Positions 1-10,616 of a stretch of DNA of 64,000 bases are shown here, one piece after another (the stretch's first letter is position 1; every line of letters starts with the position of its first letter). This DNA comes from Ceratotherium simum simum (Eukaryota; Chordata; Mammalia; Perissodactyla; Rhinocerotidae). The stretch covers positions 6,392,689 through 6,456,688 of the forward strand of contig NW_004454217.1 of the NCBI RefSeq assembly GCF_000283155.1, in the 5' to 3' direction. Below the pieces are notes generated by a model, which was not told where the DNA came from, searched no databases, and saw only the letters and a list, made by a program, of their open reading frames with translations. Made by a program: the position numbers and the translations under genes.

Positions 1-129
1 TGGGTGAGAGGTGGCAGCAAATGAAAAACTGTTAGGGTGAGGTAAGCACATAAACATACCCACCAGCACCCTCCCCCGCAGCAACATACACAATTTTGAC
101 TTATGAAGAACCTGTAAATAAAAATTCAA

Positions 130-1600
130 AAACACACAAGAAAAGCTAACAACAAAAAAGTCGACACCTTCGTTAAAAAGAATAGTAAAGAAAATGCTCT
201 CTGTGTACTGATATGGAAATATCTCCAAGATTTGTTGCTTAGTGGGAAAAAAGGAAATCATAGTACAGTGTTTAGAGTATGTTTTCTTTTGTGCAGGAGT
301 AAGGGGATGGTTGATACTCTCATCAAGTAAATCCTTAGTCTATGAAGAAAAATCTTAAAAAACTAAGTATATTTAAGATCCTCAAGGAGATAAAGGAAGG
401 AATAAGAGCCATAAAAGAAAACCAAAATTAAGTAAATGTCAGTTAACAAATTGATATAAAAAAAGAACACTAGAAATATTTAACTCAGCTCAGTAGATGA
501 GATGTACTAGACTGAACACAGTCAATAAAAAAATTAGTGATTTGGAACATAATATTGAGGAATTCACCTAGACTGTAGTAGGAGAGAAGTGAAAAATGTG
601 AAAAAAAATATTAAGAGGATAGATCAAGAGATTCAAACATATGTCCAAAAGAAATTTTGGAAGGAGAGATTAGATAGAGTAGTAGAGAAACAATATTTAA
701 TGAGACAATGATTACATTTTTCAGAATTGAAGTAAAACCTAAGTTTCCATATTGAAATTGTGCATTACTGAACAATTGCTTAGCAGAATAAATACAAAAA
801 AAAATATTCTAAATGCTCAATAGTGAAATTGCAGAACATAAAAAATAAAGAGTTCGTTAAAATTATGACAAAAACCAGAGTGCCTACACCAAAACATCAG
901 TTATAATGACAGTGTATTTACCAGAACAGTAATTTACAGAAGATAATGGGATACTCCTTCCTCAAAATGTAGAGAGAATATAACTGTTTACCTTGATTTC
1001 TATACCCATTTAAACTATCAGCTGTCAGCAAGAATGAGGCCCAAAGTGAAGATACAAACAAAAACTAAGAGTTCATCGCTTATAAAAACTTGAGGCAGGG
1101 GCTGGCCCCGTGGCTTAGCAGTTAAGTGCACACGCTCTGCTACTGGCAGCCCGGGTTTGGATCCCGGGCACGTACGGACACACCGCTTGTCTGGCCATGC
1201 TGAGGCAGCATCCCACCTACAGCAACTAGAAGGATGTGCAGCTATGACATACAACTGTCTACTGGGGCTTTGGGGAGAAAAAGGGGAAGATTGGCAACAG
1301 ATGTTAGCTCAGGGCTGGTCTTCCTCAGCAAAAAAAAGAGGAGGATTGGCATGGATGTTAGCTCAAGGCTGACCTCAAAAAAAAAAAAAAAAACTTGGTG
1401 CGAGAACCGAAGGATGTACAGGAAGAATAAATAGTAACGTAGAGAGAGAGGGGACTTAGGCAAAAGAATACATTGGAAGCAAAGAATTGGAAAAATATGT
1501 TAAAATCAAGTTGACTATTGATTATACATACGTATAATATTTTTAAAGATGGAACTAAAATACTAGACAATAACAAGAAAGTTGGAAGAAAGGGGATTAC
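130..1600 (+). mobile_element. Old LINE-1 3' region fragment, split by a SINE
   Basis: An A-rich stretch whose wording matches the end of ORF2 and the 3' UTR of old mammalian L1 (L1M) elements. Examples are the run near 210 describing an 'atatggaaatatctccaag' type segment and the 'gaattgaagtaaaacctaa' type 3' UTR segment near 725. No ORF survives. A SINE at 1098-1394 interrupts it. Family assignment is from memory of L1M consensus wording, so the subfamily is not resolved. Positions 1-130 show nothing recognisable. Confidence 0.5.
1098..1394 (+). mobile_element. ERE-family tRNA-derived SINE, long form
   Basis: The copy starts with the tRNA-like head, with an A-box-like 'tggcttagcagttaag' and a B-box-like 'ggtttggatccc'. 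It continues through the 'tctactggggctttggggag' body and a doubled 'ttagctcaggg' tail, and ends in oligo(A). 'aaaacttg' on both sides is a probable short target-site duplication. It lies inside an older L1 fragment. Confidence 0.9.
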
Positions 1601-1711
1601 ATTGAATCAGGAATGCCACTATACTTGTCTTGTTCACAAGTACAAGCGAGTACAGAGATACTGACAAACTTTAGGACATCTTATAAAAGTAAATACCTTA
1701 TTTTTGTGGCT

Positions 1712-1925
1712 CTGCAGCTACACTACCTGGATGAAATCCTAGCTTATCCTTGACATTAAGGTTACTTCACCTTCCTGTGCCTCAATTTCCTTATCTATAA
1801 ATGGGACTGACAGTAATACTTGCTCATAGTGTTGGGGGGGGGGATTAAATGAAATACGTGTAAAGCCGTTAGAACACTGTGCAAGTATATGTAAGCACTC
1901 AATATATGCTTACTACTGCTGCTTT
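1712..1925 (+). mobile_element. MIR SINE relic
   Basis: Diverged MIR with the core 'gtgcctcaatttccttatct' followed by a 'gggactgacagtaatac' type region and the 'agcactcaatatatgct' end. Orientation is sense to the gene. It contains an interrupting G run near 1834-1843. Confidence 0.65.
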
Positions 1926-2535
1926 TATTTATTTTTTTGACTTAAGGGTAACCGCAAAAAGAATAGAAATAAAAATCTATGGCTTCCAGGCCAGCAGAAC
2001 TGTAGTTTACTTCATTTAAGGTAATGAAAGCTTAACCCTCAGTATAACCATTAGGATCAGTTGGACTAAATTTAGTTTTTTATTTTCTTTTTTGAGCAGT
2101 TCTAACTACTTATAAGTGTTGGTATTTTATGACTTTTATTCTTTCTTAGAGATCTTCTGAAGAACAGAGAAATTTTATTTTTTAAAAAATTATTCTATCT
2201 TGCAATTACCATATGGGTCTATCAGACCCTTTTTATAAATGTAAGGTAGATGTGAGATCTTAGTGATCTTACTTCTCCTATATCTCGAAATATTTTGCTA
2301 TTTACTTCTAGGAATTTCATCTTTACCACCAGTCATTTCCTACTATGCTAAAAGAGACTAATAAGAGCAAGAATGATGGAATCTCCTAGAAGAAAGATGC
2401 AATAGGGAAATAGTCATTTTTAAGGTTTTTTTATTGCATTGCTCAAGTATTGCATCCTCCTTCAAAAAGGTGTAAAAGAGGATGAGAGACATACGGATCA
2501 GAAAATAAATGCATAGAGAGCAATAGCACTCTAGA
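1926..2535. other. Intron 1, no recognisable feature
   Basis: AT-rich intronic sequence of FBXO11. I see no ORF with coding character, no repeat I can name and no RNA gene. Confidence 0.6.
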
Positions 2536-2539
2536 CCTA

Positions 2540-2765
2540 AGCTGTGCAATATGGTAGCCACTGGCTACATGTTACTATTATATTTAAATTAATTAAAATT
2601 AATAGAATTTAGAATTCGGTTCCTCAGTTACACTAACCATGAAATGGTTATGTAGAGGGAATATAACTATTAGCCTCATTTCACCATGGCCACCATTTTG
2701 GACTGCAGAGATACAGAACATTTTCATCAGTGCAGAAATTTCTATTGGATGTCACTGCTCTAGAC
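2540..2765. mobile_element. hAT-type non-autonomous DNA transposon relic
   Basis: It begins with a 'gctgtgcaatatggtagccactgg' type end and finishes with 'ttctattggatgtcactgc'. This is the head and tail wording of short mammalian hAT elements whose ends read 'ctgtccaata' and its complement. The family is uncertain (MER3-like). Confidence 0.45.
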
Positions 2766-2769
2766 TCTA

Positions 2770-3160
2770 ATCGTAATAGTAAAATTGATCATATACATGA
2801 AATCTCAGATTATGAGATTTGAGATGAACATATTCTGTATGAATGTTCTCAAATCAAGAATTGGTGAACAGACAATATATTTCTGATGAATGCACAATCT
2901 ATTTCTAAGGACAAAAAGAAATATGATATTCTCCTCCAATTAGTAGTCATTCAACAGGAATACTTTGTAACATAAACCTGGACTATCCTTTTTTGCTAAA
3001 AAAGGTCCTGTGGCAGTGTTCTTTCATCTTTTATGATGTTTGTGTGTAAAAAATTACTTAGAACAAAGAGGTTTGCTATGTTTAAATTCTTATTAAAATT
3101 TCTAATAAGATTGTCTTTCACTATTCCTTTCTTCTGTAAATTATTTGTAAAATGACCTTA
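2770..3160. other. Intron 1, no recognisable feature
   Basis: AT-rich intronic sequence with no supported gene, RNA or repeat. Confidence 0.5.
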
Positions 3161-3162
3161 AT

Positions 3163-3345
3163 TTTTTTTTGTTTTTTTTTTTGTTTTTTTTTTTTTTGCT
3201 GAGGAAGATTAGCCCTGAGCTAACACCTTTGCCAACTTCCTCTACTTTATATGTGGGTTGCTGCCACAGCGTGGCTGATGAGTGGTATAGGTCCGCGCCC
3301 GGGATCCAAACCTGCGAACTCAAGCCACCAAAGTGGAATGGCCCC
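3163..3345 (-). mobile_element. ERE-family SINE, short form, antisense
   Basis: Poly-T at 3163-3198 is followed by 'gctgaggaagattagccctg' (reverse complement of the SINE tail), the 'ctctactttatatgtggg' body and a reversed tRNA-like head ending 'aagtggaatggcccc'. The head is more diverged than in most copies here, suggesting an older subfamily. Confidence 0.85.
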
Positions 3346-3631
3346 CTAAAATTTTTTAAAGGAATCTATTGGACCCAGGTGGTAAATGGTTATATACTAT
3401 GGATTAAAGTATGAGAAAAAGGCAGGAAAGGGGAGAGTGGGAAGTAAAGAAAAAGCAGAATAAATGTAATAACAAAAAAGTAGAAATATAATTAATCACA
3501 ATTAATGGATAAAATGTGTGTATTTAAAAGTTATAATATTTTTATAAGTTTTTTAAAAAACAATCAAGTTAACTGCTGCTTACAAGAGGTATACTCAAAG
3601 CAAAGGAACACAAATAAAAGTAAAGGGATGG

Positions 3632-3928
3632 TGGGCCGGCCCCGTGGCTTAGCGGTTAAGTGCACGCGCTCCGCTACTGGCGGCCCGGGTTCGGATCCCG
3701 GGCGTGCACTGACGCACCACTTCTCCGGCCATGCTGAGGCCGCGTCCCACGTACAGCAGCTAGAAGGATGTGCAACTATGACATACAACTATCTACTGGG
3801 GCTTTGGGGAAAAAAAGGAGGAGGATTGGCAATAGATGTTAGCTCAGAGCCGGTCTTCCTCAGCAAAAAGAGGAGGATTAGCACGGATGTTAGCTCAGGG
3901 CTGATCTTCCTCACACACACACACAGAA
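3632..3928 (+). mobile_element. ERE-family SINE, long form, with target-site duplication
   Basis: Complete copy with a near-consensus head and two tail modules, ending in a short CA run. The flanks 'aaagtaaagggatgg' and 'aaagtaaaggatgg' form a target-site duplication of about 14 bases with one indel. Two overlapping ORFs here are only SINE translation. Confidence 0.9.
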
Positions 3929-3944
3929 AAAAAGTAAAGGATGG

Positions 3945-4627
3945 AAATGTGGTGAGTTGAATCCATGTGTGTATCTTTGTTTCCTCTCAAAACACCGTAA
4001 TGTTATAGCAAAATAATTTTTAAAAGGCATAAACCTACAAAAATAGAGAAAAAGGGGAAAAGAGACAAAATAAATTAGCATTTTGGAAACTGAAAAATGA
4101 ATGAATGGGTGGTAACCAACTTAACATACCCATTAAAGTTGAAAGTAAGCCTGCAGGAATGGAAGCTACAAGAAACAAGCCAAATCATGCTAAGATCCCC
4201 CAAAAGACTAAGGAATTAGTGGCACAGGTACCTGTGAAGGCTGAGTGTAGGACAAGGCTAAAGCCCAGAGTATTGGTTGTAAGACTTTAAAAAGAACAGT
4301 TCAACTTCAGCTCCCTTCCTGCGTCCTGCACAACTAGGTATTTGCCTCTTCACCATCAAGGCAAAAAGCTGAAGGTTTATTATGGGAGAAAATATACCAC
4401 ACACAGGTGAGAGTAGGGCCTTCAAATCTAAAATGATGATTAAATGGAAAGTCTGCATATGAAAAGTTGAAAATCCCAGTGCCTTAATCCTCCTTACCTC
4501 CTTGATTTATAGATTTATGTCTTACAGGAAAGAGGTTAGAAGAGTACTTTCTGGGAAAACACACCTGTCTAAAACCATAGACTTAGTCAATACTGACACT
4601 GAAACTTTTTGTGTCCCAATTTTATTA
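3945..4627. other. Intron 1, no recognisable feature
   Basis: No supported feature. A short open frame at 4105-4290 has no coding signature and no flanking splice pattern that I trust. Confidence 0.5.
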
Positions 4628-4635
4628 CTCTGCAG

Positions 4636-5086
4636 CAGTGGTTCTCAAATTATTTTGTTTGACCCTCTAAGAGCTTTTTAAAATGTGGATTATAGCTATT
4701 TACTATATTATAAATTAAAACGTTTAGATACTCATTTAAAAACAACAGTAAACCCATTCTATGTTAACATAACATGCTTTTATGAAAAATAACTATTTTC
4801 CAAACAGAATAATAGAGTAGCGTTGTTTTACGTTTTTGCAAGTCTGTTGTCCAGCTTAATAAGAAATCAGCAGGATCTTAATATCTACTTCTGTATTTGG
4901 TCAGATGTGATAATCCCATTTCACGTATGTAGGCTCTGGAAAACACTGTGTACTTGTGAGAAAATGAGAATGAAAAAATATAATGTCTTTGTGTTAACAA
5001 TGAAAATAGTTTTGACCCTAATAGTCCCCGAAAGTCATTCTTTGTTGACTCCCAAGGGTTCCCAGACCACACTTTGAGAAGAGCTG
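4636..5086. mobile_element. hAT-Charlie-type DNA transposon relic with 8-bp target duplication
   Basis: The left end is 'cagtggttctcaaat'. The right end is the imperfect inverse 'ctttgagaagagctg'. The flanking octamers are 'ctctgcag' (4628-4635) and 'ctctacag' (5087-5094), 7 of 8 identical. An 8-bp duplication is the hallmark of hAT transposons. Interior phrases such as 'atgaaaaataactattttcc' match known internal-deletion hAT elements. No transposase ORF remains. Confidence 0.7.
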
Positions 5087-5094
5087 CTCTACAG

Positions 5095-5555
5095 TAAAGC
5101 CCCCCAGTCATAACCCCACACAGAATTTCTAAATAGCATTTAGTGCCTTATTCTAATATATAAATGGACAGCTGGAGATTACCAGACAGTTGAGGAAAAT
5201 CTGTAACATGCAAGATGGAAGCCAAAGCAGAAAGATGGAAACAAATGACTTGGAAGAAGCAGGAATGGTACAGGGAAAAGGAAACTTGAAAGAAACTAAT
5301 AGCCTTAGAAGGTTAAAAGAAGTTATTGTATTTGTGAAACCGGAGCTAGAGGTTATAAATAAGGAGCATCAGAGAGTAAAAATGAGCTCCAAATTAAAAA
5401 TATCAGAGCAGATACGAATTGTGAAAGGTATAACTATAAAGTAATAGAAGGAAATGTTGACATTATGTTTGTAACATATGAGTGGGGAAGAACTTCGTAT
5501 ACAAAACTTCAAAAGCACATTGTATGAGTTAAAAAGTAGAATGAATTTGTTTACA
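5095..5555. other. Intron 1, unassigned A-rich stretch
   Basis: A-rich sequence with a short open frame at 5190-5444 that lacks coding character. It may be the 5' continuation of the L1 relic that follows, but I cannot show it. Confidence 0.4.
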
Positions 5556-5559
5556 TCAG

Positions 5560-5865
5560 AATTAAGTAGCTCTGGACATCATGATAGAATGGGAGAAGAT
5601 ATTTGTAAAATGTAAAAACTAACAAGGAATTTAACAGCCAGACAATTCAAGGAACTACTAAAAATCAAAAGGAAAAAGACAACCACCCCAATATAAAAAT
5701 ATATAAAGGTTCTAAAGAGGCAATTTATAGAAGGAGGAACCCCAAAGCTAATAAGCCTATGAAGAAATGCTCAAAATCATTAGTTGTCAGAAAAATGTAA
5801 ATTAAAACAGTAAGATATCACTGTATACCTATTAGTTTGGACAAAATGAGAAAACTGAATGCATT
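5560..5865 (+). mobile_element. Old L1 fragment, first segment of a split element
   Basis: Wording matches the end of L1M ORF2. The sequence around 5641-5860 corresponds to 'agaagaggaaat...atgaaaagatgctcaa' and 'aaattaaaac' type text in mammalian L1. The element resumes at about 6805, again at about 7507 and probably at about 13040, so later insertions have split it. Confidence 0.6.
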
Positions 5866-6213
5866 AGTTATCTATTTCTTCATAACAGATTACCCCCAAA
5901 ATTTAGCATCTTAAAACAACAAACGTTTCACAGATGCTGAGGATCAGGAACCTGGTAGCAGCTTAGCTAGGTGATTCTAGCTCAAGGTCTCTCATGATGT
6001 TGTATCGCAGTCAAGCTGTCAGCCAGGGCTGCAGTCATTTGAAGGTTTGACTGGGGCTGGAATATCTGCTTCCAGAATGGCTCACTCACTTAGCTGTTGG
6101 CAGGAGGACTCAGTTCCTCGCTGGTTGTTGGCAGAAGGTCTTAGTTCTCCACTGCGTGGGCCTATCCACAGGGCTCCTTGAGGGGACCCATAAGGCTGCT
6201 CCTAATGACGTGG
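5866..6213. mobile_element. Old LTR-like repeat, left part
   Basis: Text such as 'cttaaaacaacaaacgtttc', 'ctagctcaaggtctctcatg' and 'tcagccagggctgcagtcat' belongs to a common mammalian interspersed repeat of LTR character that I cannot name with certainty. Its continuation is at 6597-6800, after a nested MST-type LTR. Confidence 0.5.
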
Positions 6214-6596
6214 TGTTACGGACGGAATGTTGTGTTCCTCATCCCCCACAAAGTTTATAAGTTGAAAGTTTTTATGTTGAAATCTAATCCCCAATGTGAA
6301 GATATTTGGAGGTGGGGTCTTTGAGAGGTGATTAGGTCACAGGAGTGGAGCCCTCATGAGTGGGATTAGTGCCCTTATAAGAAGAGGTCAGAGAGCTCAC
6401 TTTTTTCCCTCCATGTAAGGATACAAGGAGAAGTCAGTCATCTGCAACTTGGAGGAGGGCCCTCAGTCAGAACCCAGCCATGCTGGCGTTATGATCTTGA
6501 ACTTCTAGAGCCTACAGAACTGTGAGAAATAAATTTCTGTTGTTGATAAGCCACTCAGTTTATAGTATTTTGTTATAGCAGTCTGAGCTAAGACAC
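6214..6596 (+). mobile_element. MST-type (MaLR) solo LTR nested in an older repeat
   Basis: The sequence begins TG (tgttacggacgg), carries 'aggtggggtctttgagagg', 'tgattaggtcac', 'ccctcatgagtgggattag' and the polyadenylation-bearing 'gtgagaaataaatttctgtt', and ends CA (ctaagaca). This is the order of an MSTA/MSTB LTR of about 380-430 bp. The flanking pentamers are 'cgtgg' and 'catgg', 4 of 5 identical, as expected for a 5-bp target duplication. No internal sequence is attached, so it is a solo LTR. Confidence 0.8.
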
Positions 6597-6800
6597 ATGG
6601 CATCTGGCTTCCCCCAGAGCACGTGATCCAAGAGAGAGCAAACAGGAAGCCACTGTGCCTTTTATGACCTCTTCTCCCAAATTGCTTGCATATTGTCTCT
6701 TTCTGTTTGTTAGAGGCAAGTCACTGAGTCCAGCCAATACCTAAGGGGAGGAGAATAAGGCTTCATTCGTGAAGGGAGAAGTATCAAAGAATTTGTGGAC
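6597..6800. mobile_element. Old LTR-like repeat, right part
   Basis: This continues the repeat broken at 6213. The text runs from '...cctaatgacgtgg' straight on to 'catggcatctggcttccccc' once the MST LTR is removed. It ends near 'caaagaatttgtggac'. Confidence 0.5.
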
Positions 6801-6804
6801 TTTC

Positions 6805-7050
6805 TAAAATTACTACACTGGATAATGCCAAGTGTTAGTAGGAGTGTAGACTGCAGTCTTTTCTGAAGCTCCATCTAGCAGTACTTAGGTTAAAAATATG
6901 AATGCCGTATGACCTAGTAATTTTGTTCATAGGGGATATATACATGGATGTTTATTGCAGTATTATTTGTAGCAGCAGGAAGTTGGAGGCAATCTAGGTG
7001 ACTCATATGCCAGTCTGATTGTGGATAGGTAAAAATTTGTGAATGCATGT
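6805..7050 (+). mobile_element. Old L1 fragment, second segment
   Basis: Text here follows the L1M order after the segment at 5560-5865: 'atgacctagtaattttgttc', 'gcagtattatttgtagcagc' and 'gattgtggataggtaaa' correspond to the region just before the L1 ORF2 end. It is broken at 7050 by an MLT1 LTR. Confidence 0.65.
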
Positions 7051-7504
7051 TGTATTAGTTTCCCAGGGCTGCCATAACCAAGTACCACAAACTGAGTGGC
7101 ATAAAACAATAGAAATTCTCTCACAGTTCTGGAGGCTGGAAGTCCAAAATCAAGGTGAGAGCAGGGCTATGCTCTTTCCTCTGAGACTCTGGGTACAATC
7201 CTTCCTTGCTTATTCCTAGATTATGGTAGTGGCTGTTAATCCTTGGCATCCCTTGGTTTGCAGCTATATCATTCCAGTCTTTGCCTCCATTGTCACATGG
7301 CATTCTCCCTGTGTGTCTTCACATGGTGTTTTCCTCTTCTTATAAGGACACCAGTCATATTCGATTAGGGCCCACCCTAATGACCTCATGACCTAATGAC
7401 TTTGTTACATTTGTAAAAACTCTGTTTCCAAATAAGGCCACATTTATAGGTACCAGGGTTTAGTACTTCAGCATATCTTTGAGAGACTCAATTCAACCCA
7501 TATA
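7051..7504 (-). mobile_element. MLT1-type (MaLR) LTR, antisense
   Basis: In the + strand it starts 'tgtattagtttcccagggct' and contains 'acagttctggaggctgga', 'cttataaggacaccag' and 'agggcccaccctaat', ending '...ttcaacccata'. This is the reverse complement of an MLT1 LTR. The ERVL-MaLR LTR is inserted into the old L1. The flanks 'catgt' and 'catat' are a possible diverged 5-bp duplication. Confidence 0.8.
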
Positions 7505-7635
7505 CATATGGACTATTATGCAGCAATCAGAAGCAACTGATTAGATGTACACATGCACGTAGTACATAGTGGAAAATAAAAGAAACAGAATGAGGGGGTA
7601 GTAACAATAACATTTATATAAATGAAAAATCTCTG
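7505..7635 (+). mobile_element. Old L1 fragment, third segment
   Basis: 'ggactattatgcagcaatc' and 'acatttatataaatg' continue the same L1M 3' end interrupted by the MLT1 LTR. It ends at the LTR of the ERV-L element. Confidence 0.6.
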
Positions 7636-8034
7636 TGTGTTAGGATTCTTCAGAGAAACAAAATCAATAGGATGGAGATCGATTGACCTGTCTGTCTGTC
7701 TGTCTATCTATCTATCTGTCTCTCTGTCTATCTAGAGAGAGGAAGTAAGGAATGGGCTCATATGATTATGGAGGCTAGGAAATCAAAATCTGCAGTGTAG
7801 GCTGGCAGGGTGGAGACCCAGGAGAGCTGATGGTGCAGATGAAGTCCAAAGACAGTCTACTAGAGAATTTCCTCTTCCTTGAGGAGTCTGGTCTTTTTGT
7901 TCTAACCAAATCTTCAACTGATGGAGTGAGGCCCACCCACATTACAGAGGGCAGTCAGCTTACTCAAAGTTTACTGATGCCATGTTAATCTTATCCAAAA
8001 CACCCTCCAAGTTGACAAATAAAATTAACCATCA
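7636..8034 (-). mobile_element. MLT2-type LTR, 3' LTR of an ERV-L provirus remnant
   Basis: Read on the minus strand this starts 'tgatggttaattttatttg', contains 'ggtgggcctcactccatcag' and 'ccataatcatatgagccc', and ends '...cctaacaca'. That is the layout of an MLT2 LTR of ERV-L. Just 5' of it on the minus strand is a purine-rich tract at about 8035-8055, as expected for a polypurine tract. A TCTG/TCTA microsatellite lies inside it near 7690-7735. Confidence 0.75.
7688..7736. repeat. Tetranucleotide microsatellite (TCTG)n(TCTA)n
   Basis: Alternating ctgt/ctat units run through 'ctgtctgtctgtctgtctat' and onward. It is embedded near the end of the MLT2 LTR, where this family often carries a simple repeat. 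Confidence 0.9.
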
Positions 8035-8281
8035 GAAGTCCGCCCCTTGTCAAATTGACACCCCTGGACATCTCCTTAAACCATACTTAGTCTCCAAATA
8101 AAGACAGTAACAAGGTTGTACTTCCACTTAATTTGATACATACAACTATCCTGAGTACAACCAAAAACACACTAACCCTTTCCTCAGAGAAAGATACAAA
8201 GTCCTTGGATGATGTTTAGTCGTCTTCTTGATATCCCATAACTTAAATACTATGATGTTATTTTTATATATACTTTACGTA
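8035..8281 (-). mobile_element. ERV-L internal region, segment between Tigger1 and the 3' LTR
   Basis: Non-coding sequence that on the minus strand runs into the LTR at 8034. It ends at the TA that flanks the Tigger1 transposon. It belongs to the same provirus as the pol remnant at 10617-13036. Confidence 0.6.
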
Positions 8282-10616
8282 CAGGCATACCTCATTTCAT
8301 TGCGCTTTGCAGATATTGTGTTTTTTTACAAATGGAAGGTTTGTGCCAACCCTGCTTTGAGCAAGTCTCTTGGCACCATTTTTCCAACAGCATTTGCTCA
8401 CTTAGTTTTTCTGTGTCACATTTTGGTTAATTCTCACAGTAATTCAAACTTTTTCATTATTATATTTGTTATAGTGATCTGTGATCAGAGATCTTTGATG
8501 TTACTATTGTAATTGTTTTGGGGCGCTGTAAACCGCACCCATATAAGATGGGGAACTTGATCAATAAATGTGTGTGTTCTGACTGCTCCACTGACTAGCT
8601 GTTCCCACATCTCTCTCCCTCTCCTTGGGCCTCCATATTCCCTGAGACACAACGATGTTGAAATTAAGTAATTTAATAACCCAACAATGAGCTCTTAAGT
8701 GTTCAAGTGAAAGGAAGAGTCAGACATCTCTCAGTATAAATCAAAAGCTAGAAATGATTAAGCTTAGTGAGGAAGGCATGTCAAAAGCCAAGATAGGACA
8801 AAAGCTAGGCCTCTTGCGCCAAACAGTTAGGAAAAGTTCTTGAAGGAAATTAAGTGCTACTCCAGTGAACACACGAATGATAAGAAAGCAAAACAGTCTT
8901 AATGCCTATATGGAGAAAGTTTTAGTGGTCTGAATAGATCAAACCCAGCCATAACATTCCCTTAAGCCAAAGCCCAATCTAGAGCAAGGCCCTAGTAACT
9001 CGCTTCAGTTCTTTGAAGGCTGAGAGAGGTGAGGAAGCTGCAGAAGAAAAATTTTAAGCTAGCAGAGGTTAGTTCATGAGGTTTAAGGAAAGAAGTCATC
9101 TCCATAACATAAGTGCAAGGTGAAACAGCAAGTTATCCAGATGATCTAGCTAAAATAATAAAGATGTCTGTACTAAACAACAGATTTTCACTGTAGATGA
9201 AACAGCCTTATATTGGAAGAAGATGCCATCTAGGACTTTTATAGATAGAGAGGAGAAGTCAGTGCCTGACTTGAAAGCTTCAAAGGACAGGCTGACTCTT
9301 GTTAGGGGCTAATGCAGCTGGTGACTTTAACTTGAAACCAGTGCTCATTTGCCATTCCAAAAATCGTAGGGCCCTTAAGAATTATGCTAAATCTACCCTG
9401 CCTGTGCTCTGTAAATGGAACAACAAAGCCTGGATGACAGCAAATCTATTTGAAACGTGGTTTACTAGCTGTTTTATGCCCACCGTTGAGACCTACTGCA
9501 TAGAAAAAAAGATTCCTTTCAAAATATTACTTCTCATTGGCAATGCTAGCTGGTCACCCAAGAGCTCTGATGGAGACAGACAAGATTAATGTTTTCACAC
9601 CTGCTAACACGACATCCATTCTGCAGCCCATGGATCAAGGAGTAATTTTGACTTTCAAGTCTTATTATTTAAGAAATACATTTCGTAAGGCTATGGCTGC
9701 CATAGATAGCAATTCCTCTGATGGATCTGGGCCAAGTGAGGTGAAATCCTTCTGGAAAGGATTTGCCATTCTAGATGCCATGAAGAACATTTGTGATTCA
9801 TGGGAAGAGGTCAAAATATCAACATTAACAGCAGTTTGGAAGAAGTTGATTCCAGTCCTCATGGATGACTTGGAGAGGTTCAAGACTTGAGTGGAGGAAG
9901 TAACTACAGATGTGTTGGAAATAGCAAGAGAACTAGAAGTGGAGCCTGAAGATGTGACTGAATTGCTGCCATCTCGCGGTAAAATTTTAATGGATAAGGA
10001 GTTTATTCATATGGATGGGCAAAGAAAGTGATTTCTTGAGATGGAATCTACCCCTGGTGAATATGCTGTGAAGATTGTTGAAATGGCAACATTAAGGATT
10101 TAGAATATTATGTAAACTTAGTTGATAAGGCAGCAGCAGGGTTTGAGAGATCAACTCCGGTTTTGAACAAAGTTCTACTGTGGGTAAAATGCTATCAAAC
10201 AGCATCTCATGCTACAGAGAAGTCATTCATGAAAGGAAGAGTCAGTGCGAAAAACTTCATTATTGTCTTATTTTAAGAAATTGCCACAGCCACCCTAACC
10301 TTCAGCAACCACCAACCTGATCAGTCAGCAGCCATCAACATTGAGGCAAGACCTTCCACCAGCAAAAGGATTATGACTCCCAGAAGACTCAGGTGATGGT
10401 TAGCATTTTTTAGCAATAAAGTATTTTTTATTTAAGATGTGTACATCATTTTTTTTAGACATAATGCTATTGCACACTTAATAGACTGGTATAGTGTAAA
10501 CATAACTTTTATATGCACTGGAAAACTAAGAAATTTATGTGACTTGCTTTTATTGCACTATTTGCTTTATTACAGTGGTCTGGAACCAAACCTGCAGTAT
10601 CTCTGAGGTATGCCTG
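8282..10616 (+). mobile_element. Tigger1 (Tc1/mariner pogo-like) DNA transposon, nearly full length, decayed
   Basis: The left terminal repeat is 'caggcatacctcatttcatt'. The right end is 'tctctgaggtatgcctg', its inverse. A TA dinucleotide flanks each side (8280-8281 and 10617-10618), the obligate pogo/mariner target duplication. Inside lies a decayed transposase gene of the DDE/CENP-B-like family. Open pieces at 9299-9589 and 9537-9890 are in different frames, so a frameshift falls near 9550. Further stops follow near 9888, and the N-terminal half (about 8655-9298) has several breaks. No functional transposase can be made. The length of 2335 bp is close to the full-length family size of roughly 2.4 kb. 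Confidence 0.9.
9299..9890 (+). pseudogene. Tigger1 transposase remnant (frameshifted)
   Basis: Two overlapping open pieces carry the DDE-superfamily endonuclease region. The first holds '[18 protein letters not shown]' and the second '[15 protein letters not shown]', both characteristic of Tigger/jerky-type transposases. The frame changes between about 9540 and 9590, and a stop ends the second piece at 9890. The domain normally continues, and further in-frame wording persists to about 10390 with breaks. This is a dead copy of an ancient mammalian transposon, not a domesticated gene: it lies in an intron and has no intact frame. Confidence 0.85.

Noticed and set aside
9299..9890. Transposase frames as a possible domesticated gene
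   Set aside because: Frameshifted, stop-interrupted, and bounded by Tigger1 inverted ends with TA flanks. There is no intact frame or splice structure.
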